A stretch of DNA of 28,254 nucleotides from a virus. The notes below the pieces were generated by a model. It made no database searches, was not told the origin of the DNA, and saw only the letters and a program-made list of their open reading frames with translations. Below, in pieces: positions 23,101 to 28,254 of this stretch. A program made the translations under genes and the position numbers. Location of the stretch: positions 1 through 28,254 of IMG/VR virus record IMGVR_UViG_3300034284_001637; one strand, given 5' to 3'. Position 1 is the first letter of the stretch. Every line of letters begins with the position of its first letter.

Positions 23101-23787
23101 ATGTTAATAGCACAAATGGTCGGAAAAAATGAATCGGGAAGATTCTTAGATAAAGTACTTGAAAGACTATCTACTCAAGTAGATAAGATAGTATTTACTG
23201 ATGATTGTTCAGAAGATAATACAGTACAGATTGCTTCTAAGTACGCAGAGGTTTTTAGTAGTAGTGAAACAATGTTCGAAAAGCATGAGGGTCACCTTAG
23301 ACTTAATGCTTGGAAAAACCTAGAAACAGTAGCCAAAGAAGGCGACTGGATTATTGCAATTGATTGCGACGAGATGTTATTCCATGAAGATGGTGTAGAG
23401 ATTAAAAAAGTTTTACAGTCAAATCCTTATGATGTCGCTAATGTTAGGTTCTATCATATGTGGAATGAAACTCAGTATAGAGTTGACAAATTATGGGCCC
23501 CAAATAACAGCTCTAGAATTTTTAGATATAAAAATAGTGGCACATTCTTAGACAAGAAGCTTGCCTGTGGTTCTGAGCCAACCTATGTATTTGATTGGTT
23601 AAAACAAAAAAACTACTGGGTTCATTCAGGTTTAATGATGCAACATCTTGGTTACGCTAGAGATGAAGATAAGGTAATTAAACATAAAAGATACATGTCC
23701 ATAGACAAAGGCGAATTCCATAACATTCAACATATTGAGTCTATCGTAGATCCTAATCCCGTACTAGTAAATTGGAATTTAAAATGA
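23101..23787 (+). CDS. Glycosyltransferase family 2 (GT-A fold), 228 aa
   Basis: ATG 23101 follows AAGAGGAAAA directly. MLIAQMVGKNESGRFLDKVL and IVFTDDCSEDNTVQIA form the nucleotide-sugar-binding start (DD plus S-x-D-N-T). WIIAIDCDEMLF near 81-92 carries the D-x-D metal motif (DCD). The second half has WNETQYRVDKLW, then SSRIFRY, and a WVHSGLMMQHLGYARDEDKV segment, typical of GT2 proteins that act on surface sugars or peptides. All Arg codons are AGA/AGG. No membrane segment. The gene sits just after the terminator of the cassette, so it needs read-through or another promoter. Its stop overlaps the next start (ATGA). Confidence 0.85.
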   Translation: MLIAQMVGKNESGRFLDKVLERLSTQVDKIVFTDDCSEDNTVQIASKYAEVFSSSETMFEKHEGHLRLNAWKNLETVAKEGDWIIAIDCDEMLFHEDGVEIKKVLQSNPYDVANVRFYHMWNETQYRVDKLWAPNNSSRIFRYKNSGTFLDKKLACGSEPTYVFDWLKQKNYWVHSGLMMQHLGYARDEDKVIKHKRYMSIDKGEFHNIQHIESIVDPNPVLVNWNLK

Positions 23788-24461
23788 AAACATACAACAC
23801 TAAAGAAACTATAATAAAAGTAACAGACCTTATAGAAAAGAAAAAAAGATTTGCTTTTGTATCATATACAAGATCCTCATTTTTCTCTATACTTGGGGAT
23901 ATCAAAGGCGACAAAAAACCACCAAAGAATTTTGTTCAATCAATACTTACAAGCATTACTTCTAATGATCCACAATACATTGCAGGAATACAAGCTGACT
24001 TTATTTACTCACAACAGGACAAACTTAGTAAAGTTGGCCTAAAAGACAAAGTATTCTATGACTCATGCTTTCTTGAGAACTATATCAATGAAGACTATGA
24101 CGTATTTAAAACGTTTATGCAGTATTATTTTAAACACAATAAGGTATTAGTTATTTCTTTCCAGCATAAATCAAATATTGGAAAGTTTTTTTCCAAAGAC
24201 TCTGCATTTATACAGGTACCATACAATGACTTTTATGATAAGATAGACTCGATTCTAGCTCAGGTATCTGAGTTCGATGGAGAATATCAGATGTGCATTC
24301 TTGATTGTCCAATGTTTGCTTCCGCTATAGCTCCTAAGCTTTGGGAAAAAACAAAGATGTCAATCTTAGACCTTGGAAAAACACTGACTGTAGCACGAGC
24401 ATTTGATAGAAATAAAGAGGGCGGACTTGAAGAAAAAATGGGAAGAACACCAAGACGATGA
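23784..24461 (+). CDS. Possible GT-D-like glycosyltransferase (DUF1792-like), 225 aa
   Basis: ATG 23784 overlaps the GT2 stop as ATGA; a TTG at 23772 is in frame but less likely. The start ETIIKVTDLIEKKKRFAFVS and YTRSSFFSILG resembles the opening of DUF1792-type enzymes (a helix, then a strand and short turn). Near residues 170-205, CILDCPMFASAIAPKLW followed by SILDLGKTL resembles the end of that fold, where strand and helix close the nucleotide-sugar pocket. Charged metal motifs of the known family are not obvious, so I hold this weakly. The coupled GT2 gene makes a sugar-transfer role reasonable. A plain conserved phage protein is the alternative. The 3' end overlaps the next gene. Confidence 0.5.
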   Translation: MKTYNTKETIIKVTDLIEKKKRFAFVSYTRSSFFSILGDIKGDKKPPKNFVQSILTSITSNDPQYIAGIQADFIYSQQDKLSKVGLKDKVFYDSCFLENYINEDYDVFKTFMQYYFKHNKVLVISFQHKSNIGKFFSKDSAFIQVPYNDFYDKIDSILAQVSEFDGEYQMCILDCPMFASAIAPKLWEKTKMSILDLGKTLTVARAFDRNKEGGLEEKMGRTPRR

Positions 24462-25071
24462 TGAGTTTCTTAAAGATCTATTGTTTGAAAGTAATTTATC
24501 TTTAACTCAGATAGCTGCCGAACTATCACTATCAGTTGCTAATTTAAATAAAAGAATAAAACAACTAGGTCTTTCTTGGATAAAAGAAAAGAATAAAAAG
24601 ATGTCAAGAGGCCAAACAGCTTTGACTCTAGTTATGAAAAAACTTTTACCAGGAGAAGAAATTGTCAACGAGCATCACTTAGGTGATAAACTTAGGTTAG
24701 ATGTATACTGCCCAAAGTACAATCTCGCTGCAGAATATCATGGTAGACAGCATTTCTTCTACACTCAAAGATTCTTTGACACAATATATGAGTTTGAAGA
24801 AGCGCAAAAAAGAGATGTAAAAAAGATGCAGATGTGCAAGGACCTGGGTATAGCTCTTATTGTTTTTAGATACAACGATAACCTATCAGAAGAGTCAGTA
24901 TATGATAGAATGTTACAGGCTATAAAAAGCGCACCAGATATGCCAGCACGTGTTGAAAAAAGAACACTAAAAAATAATCAATTCTACCTAGAGGCAAAGA
25001 AAAAGAACTCTGAAAGTAGAAAAGATTATTATAAAAAAATGAAAGAAAAAAGAAAACAAGATGGAATCTGA
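24427..25071 (+). CDS. HTH plus PD-(D/E)XK (Vsr/DUF559-like) endonuclease, 214 aa
   Basis: I chose TTG 24427 because AGAGG just upstream lies about seven bases away; TTG 24403 is also in frame. Residues 24-49 (LSLTQIAAELSLSVANLNKR) form a helix-turn-helix. A nuclease-like core follows: LRLDVYCPKYNLAAEYHGRQH at about 89-109 holds D92 and E103 and the E-Y-x-G-x-Q-H element seen in Vsr and DUF559-type nucleases. FEEAQKRDVKKMQMCKDLGIALIVF near 123-147 is the conserved R-D-x-x-K and G-I/F strand region. The C-terminus is very basic, suited to DNA. It may act in DNA repair, recombination or homing. It overlaps the helicase gene by 11 bases, so a replication-linked role is plausible. Confidence 0.72.
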   Translation: MKKKWEEHQDDDEFLKDLLFESNLSLTQIAAELSLSVANLNKRIKQLGLSWIKEKNKKMSRGQTALTLVMKKLLPGEEIVNEHHLGDKLRLDVYCPKYNLAAEYHGRQHFFYTQRFFDTIYEFEEAQKRDVKKMQMCKDLGIALIVFRYNDNLSEESVYDRMLQAIKSAPDMPARVEKRTLKNNQFYLEAKKKNSESRKDYYKKMKEKRKQDGI

Positions 25072-26530
25072 ACTAGATACGGAACAAAAAGAGAAAGAAT
25101 TTCCAGTTGAGTATCAGATATTTGCTCTTTCACTTAGAGAAAAAGATGCGATAAGTTTTTTTGATGCCTTTCTTCCTGAAGATATTGTGGGCACAATACA
25201 TGGTCAAACTGGAATAAATGAATTCTATAAAGCTCTCCTTGCTTATCATCATACGACGAAGCTAGATATAGTAGACCCTATAGCTTTTAAGGTATGGTTA
25301 GACTCAGAAACAGATATCTATTCTGCATTGGGTGGAGCCTCTGGCGTTACAGTAATGATGGACATTCTAATGTCCATAGATCTATCTACTCCTGAATCTA
25401 TCACTAAGCTTGTAAAGCACAAAGCTAATAAGAGAAAGCAACTAGACTCTCTGCAGGAGCTTCAGATCTTGATCACTCAAAAGGGTGAAAAGAATGAAAA
25501 AGACATATCTAGAATAACTCAAATCACTTCTGATATCAAAGATCTTGAAGGCGAATTAAACTATAATCCTTTAGATAATGTTACTACCGCTAATGACATA
25601 TCCAAAAGAGCAGAAGATCTACTGGAAATACCAAACTTTCTGCCCACACAATATAAATCTTTAAATAGAGCCATGGGCTACACTGATGAGGGCGGATTCT
25701 TTAAGGGCGCAGTTCATGCTATAATTGCAGGTTCAGGAAAAGGAAAGAGTACATTTGCAAAGTGTTTAATCAATCACTGGGCAGACACCGGATATAGAGT
25801 TCTATATGTAAATTTTGAAGAGGCAATTTCTCACTGGGAAAGAGTCTTGATGACTCAAATAATTGGCAAGAATGTCTATAAAGAGTCTGGTACTTGGAAT
25901 GAAGAACAAAAAAATAAGTATCTTAAAATTTTTAGAGATAAATTAGATCAATGGGGCGATAGGTTTATGGTTAGACATGATCCAGACACTCCTTATTTTG
26001 AAGACCTAGAAAGATGGCTAAGAGACATCATGGGAGATGCTGATCGCGTCCCAGATGTGATTGTAATAGATACTATCCAGTCCATGTTTACCAAAGGTGG
26101 AAAAGGAAAACCTCGTTGGGGTGAATTTGAAGAAATGATGGTTCGCTTAGAGAAGCTAGCTAGAGATATGAACTGCGTTCTAATTATCACTGCCCAAGAA
26201 AACTCAAATAGAATGAAAGAAAAAAGAGAAGTAGTTCAACAGTCTGACACTGGTGGCTCATTAGCTATACAACAAAAGTGTGCCGTTACAATATTCATTA
26301 CAGATAAAAAGCTAGTTAGCGGTGATGATTCAGAAGATGAAAATGTGATGCAGCTGCAGATACCAAAGAATAGAATTACGGGATCTACTTTTGTATATGA
26401 TTCTCCTTTAGTGAAATATGTAGACGAAAGAAAAACATATGAAGAATATGAAGCAATCACCCAAGAAAGCTATAACCAAGATTCAGATTTTGATGTCAGC
26501 GATATAGTTGATTCAATGAGCGTTATTTAG
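25061..26530 (+). CDS. DnaB-type replicative DNA helicase (RecA fold)
   Basis: This hexameric motor unwinds DNA at the phage fork using ATP. ATG 25061 lies within the end of the nuclease gene. Residues 1-180 are a helical N-terminal domain with a linker. Then AGSGKGKST (223-231) is the Walker A loop with K229 and S230. NFEEAISHWE near 251-260 holds the catalytic Glu. DVIVIDTIQSM near 332-342 is Walker B with D337. IITAQENSNR is the nucleotide-sensing strand, and PKNRITGSTF is the basic arginine-finger region. Length 489 is normal for DnaB. Helicase, nuclease and Cas4-like protein lie together, consistent with a replication and recombination block. Confidence 0.92.
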   Translation: MESELDTEQKEKEFPVEYQIFALSLREKDAISFFDAFLPEDIVGTIHGQTGINEFYKALLAYHHTTKLDIVDPIAFKVWLDSETDIYSALGGASGVTVMMDILMSIDLSTPESITKLVKHKANKRKQLDSLQELQILITQKGEKNEKDISRITQITSDIKDLEGELNYNPLDNVTTANDISKRAEDLLEIPNFLPTQYKSLNRAMGYTDEGGFFKGAVHAIIAGSGKGKSTFAKCLINHWADTGYRVLYVNFEEAISHWERVLMTQIIGKNVYKESGTWNEEQKNKYLKIFRDKLDQWGDRFMVRHDPDTPYFEDLERWLRDIMGDADRVPDVIVIDTIQSMFTKGGKGKPRWGEFEEMMVRLEKLARDMNCVLIITAQENSNRMKEKREVVQQSDTGGSLAIQQKCAVTIFITDKKLVSGDDSEDENVMQLQIPKNRITGSTFVYDSPLVKYVDERKTYEEYEAITQESYNQDSDFDVSDIVDSMSVI

Positions 26531-26536
26531 GAAGTT

Positions 26537-27340
26537 ATGTTAAAATTAACAGTTAAAGAATTAAAAGATTATCAATTGTGCGGAAGACTGTATGATTATA
26601 GGCATGTGGACAAGCTAACTGAGAAAATAGGTGGAAGAGATCTTACTTATATAAAGTATGAGAATGCTTTAAAGAGTATCGTAAATTTCTTTTTTTATAA
26701 AAAACAATCAGGATCAGTTCCATCATATTCTTCTTTATTGAATAGATGGGAGAAGATATGGTACCCAAAGGGAACCACTGCATATGACATAACTCATGAG
26801 CAGCACGAAAGTTTCTATGGTAATAATGCAAGCCTTACTAGCAGAGCTGCTTCAGCTTTATTGGCGATATCAGAAAACTTTTCAGATAGTGGGATTATAC
26901 CTATTGCAATTGATGAAGAATTTATAGTTCCAGTTAATAATAAAGTTGCCATAACCGACAAGTTTGATTTAATTTATTATTACAATAAAAAAATATATGT
27001 AGTTAAATGGGTTTTTAATATAAAGTTTAAAAAACAATACCTGTATTCAACAGACTTTGCCGTGATGAACATGAGCTATTTTAGTAAGTACGGAAATAAG
27101 ATAGACATAACAGAATTTGGTTACTACGACCTGTTAAATCCTAAGCCTAACTTTACTAAGTTTGAAAGTAAAAAAGAAGACCTTGAAACAGTAGATGCGT
27201 GGTGCTCTACGCTTTTTGAGGATAAGTTATTTCTGCCTAGAAGAGGCATGATTTCATATTGCACTTCGTGTCCACACGATGCAGTGTGTTCTAAATGGAA
27301 TATCAGCACAAAAAAGGATGGACAAACAAATGTCAAATAA
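26537..27340 (+). CDS. Cas4/RecB-like iron-sulfur protein with degraded nuclease site, 267 aa
   Basis: ATG 26537 is six bases after the helicase stop; AGGAAG overlaps that stop as ribosome site. LKDYQLCGRLYDYRHV near 9-24 gives C15, and YCTSCPHDAVCSKW near 241-254 gives C242, C245 and C251, together the four Cys that hold a 4Fe-4S cluster in Cas4 and AddB-like nucleases. KFDLIYYY near 142-149 keeps the first acidic residue (D144), but the expected D-W/Y-K of motif III reads KWV (157-159), so both catalytic residues appear lost. FAVMNMSYF fits the QxxxY strand position. It is likely a structural or DNA-binding partner rather than an active nuclease, if my alignment is right. Its neighbours are the helicase and an HD protein. 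Confidence 0.72.
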   Translation: MLKLTVKELKDYQLCGRLYDYRHVDKLTEKIGGRDLTYIKYENALKSIVNFFFYKKQSGSVPSYSSLLNRWEKIWYPKGTTAYDITHEQHESFYGNNASLTSRAASALLAISENFSDSGIIPIAIDEEFIVPVNNKVAITDKFDLIYYYNKKIYVVKWVFNIKFKKQYLYSTDFAVMNMSYFSKYGNKIDITEFGYYDLLNPKPNFTKFESKKEDLETVDAWCSTLFEDKLFLPRRGMISYCTSCPHDAVCSKWNISTKKDGQTNVK

Positions 27341-28016
27341 TATACTTGATGAAATATTGTCAGAGAACAACAGTGTTATACCAAAAAAGGATGAGGATAA
27401 AATACTTCAACCAATTTTAGAAGAAATAAATTACATATTTGATGAGTCTATAAAATCTTTCGTAAGAGCTATTCTTTTAAGAGCTTCTAGTTTTTGGTCT
27501 ATACCTTCAAGCTTTTCTGGCAAGTATCATCCAGCTGATGAGCACAATTATGGTGGGAATGTCCTTCATACAAAGAGAGTAGTTAGAGCAGCTAAGATAA
27601 TGTGCCAATCATATTCTTTATCTAAAGAGGATACGGATATAGTTTTTGCAGCTTGCATCTTGCATGATGTCACTAAGGGGATTAAACTTGAAGGAGAGGA
27701 TTCTTTTCACTATGATCCAATGCACCCATATACGGTTGCAAGACTAGTGCAAAAGTGTCAAGAAGACGATAAGAACTACGCTTCGGAATCACAATCTTCA
27801 ACACTTTTTATATCCGAGGACATCGTACAATCAATTTTAAGACTAGTAAGATGCCACCTAGGGCCATGGTCTCCAGTGCCAGAGACTATCCCCATTACAT
27901 ATATGGACATGATAGTTCACCTTGCAGACAATGTTGCATCAAAGGTTCATTATATTGTTGATGGAGAAAATATAAACTTAGACAGATGGAAGACGCAACA
28001 AGATGAACGAAATTGA
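27330..28016 (+). CDS. HD-domain phosphohydrolase, 228 aa
   Basis: ATG 27330 has AAGGATGG nine bases upstream and overlaps the previous gene by 11 bases; ATG 27279 is in frame but would overlap more. The HD metal motif is complete: H80 in GGNVLHTKRV, H112-D113 in ACILHDVTKG, a further H132 in YDPMHPYTVA and D200 in VHLADNVAS. Such enzymes remove phosphates from nucleotides (dNTPase, 5'-nucleotidase, cyclic-nucleotide or oligonucleotide hydrolysis). In a phage with several nucleotide enzymes a dNMP or signal-nucleotide substrate is possible; the sequence does not decide. Length and soluble character fit a stand-alone HD enzyme. Confidence 0.85.
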   Translation: MSNNILDEILSENNSVIPKKDEDKILQPILEEINYIFDESIKSFVRAILLRASSFWSIPSSFSGKYHPADEHNYGGNVLHTKRVVRAAKIMCQSYSLSKEDTDIVFAACILHDVTKGIKLEGEDSFHYDPMHPYTVARLVQKCQEDDKNYASESQSSTLFISEDIVQSILRLVRCHLGPWSPVPETIPITYMDMIVHLADNVASKVHYIVDGENINLDRWKTQQDERN

Positions 28017-28185
28017 TGATCGTTTATTAAAACGATTTACGGCAATAAAAAAGATGGAATATTTTATAGAAGAATCTGTGTATTATAGAACTCATTCCGA
28101 AGAAATGATAAAAGATAACAAGATGATTTTGTGGAATTCAAAACAAGAATCTGGTAAAATACCACTATATGAAAATAGAAGTTGA
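28003..28185 (+). CDS. Hypothetical protein, 60 aa
   Basis: ATG 28003 overlaps the HD gene by 14 bases. The product is small, with a helical, charged N-terminus (RLLKRFTAIKKMEYFIEE) and a Ser/Lys-rich tail. No family or membrane segment. The chained overlap with the HD gene and the next start supports a real operon member. Confidence 0.5.
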   Translation: MNEIDDRLLKRFTAIKKMEYFIEESVYYRTHSEEMIKDNKMILWNSKQESGKIPLYENRS

Positions 28186-28254
28186 AGAAAATAAGTTTCT
28201 TTCACAATGGAAATATTATGAAGTAGCTAGATTTGTTCCATCACTCAATAGGGT
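28169..28254 (+). CDS. Start of a further protein, 3' partial
   Basis: ATG 28169 lies within the end of the previous gene and its frame is open to the window edge (28 codons). The visible part reads as a charged N-terminus with an aromatic stretch (WKYYEVARFV). No domain can be called from so little. Its overlap with the previous stop, by 17 bases, fits the operon pattern. Confidence 0.45.
   Translation, partial: MKIEVEENKFLSQWKYYEVARFVPSLNR

Noticed and set aside
24403-24426. TTG 24403 as start of the HTH-nuclease
   Set aside because: It increases the overlap and has no ribosome site, while TTG 24427 has AGAGG at a good distance.
26537-27340. Cas4 as evidence of a CRISPR system
   Set aside because: No repeat-spacer array, Cas1 or Cas2 is present. 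Stand-alone Cas4/RecB-like proteins are common in phages.
1-28254. tRNA genes, integrase, attachment sites or insertion sequences
   Set aside because: The few gaps are shorter than 145 bases and none shows a cloverleaf; no transposase or recombinase motifs or flanking direct repeats were found by eye.

Overview
The window is AT-rich. All its genes are on the + strand and closely packed, with many ATGA or few-base overlaps, and they carry virion-structure and DNA-metabolism functions. This is the signature of one arm of a large tailed-phage (Caudoviricetes) genome. A cobalamin-dependent class II ribonucleotide reductase, a ThyX-type thymidylate synthase, an MSMEG_6728-like dimer glycosylase and a two-helix membrane protein of a kind seen in actinophages suggest an aquatic, possibly actinobacterial, host. 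The host assignment is inference. I see no integrase, tRNA, CRISPR array or insertion sequence.

Positions 1-13216 hold the structural arm. A very large protein, open at the left edge, carries a peptidoglycan-binding-like domain. It is followed by a row of beta-rich tail/baseplate-type proteins (3158-12258), several of which look like paralogues with a helical N-terminus and shared C-terminal motifs. The first of these is split by a +1 frameshift near 3527. A small repeat-containing protein with the best ribosome site in the window (12322) and a two-helix membrane protein close the arm. A strong Rho-independent terminator at 13271-13312 marks the border, with a perfect 7-bp inverted repeat just upstream.

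Positions 13358-22741 hold a nucleotide and modification block. It encodes class II ribonucleotide reductase, ThyX and dCMP deaminase (a route to dTTP), and several small unknown or membrane proteins. It also encodes a GT2 glycosyltransferase, a staphylococcal-nuclease-fold nuclease, a pyrimidine-dimer glycosylase-like protein and a deoxyribosyltransferase-like protein. The block ends with a sulfotransferase-like gene that overlaps, by ATGA, an APS-kinase-like domain fused to an HxGH nucleotidyltransferase. The last pair is the most unusual content: it could be a phage-borne sulfation or activated-nucleotide cassette.

Positions 22766-23090 form a self-contained expression cassette: a near-consensus promoter, a 63-codon gene with highly biased codons, and a strong terminator. 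Positions 23101-28254 continue with a second GT2 enzyme, a possible third glycosyltransferase (GT-D-like), and an HTH plus PD-(D/E)XK nuclease. After these come a DnaB-type replicative helicase, a Cas4/RecB-like iron-sulfur protein with an apparently degraded active site, an HD phosphohydrolase and two short genes, the last cut by the right edge. No stretch longer than 300 bases lacks coding sequence.
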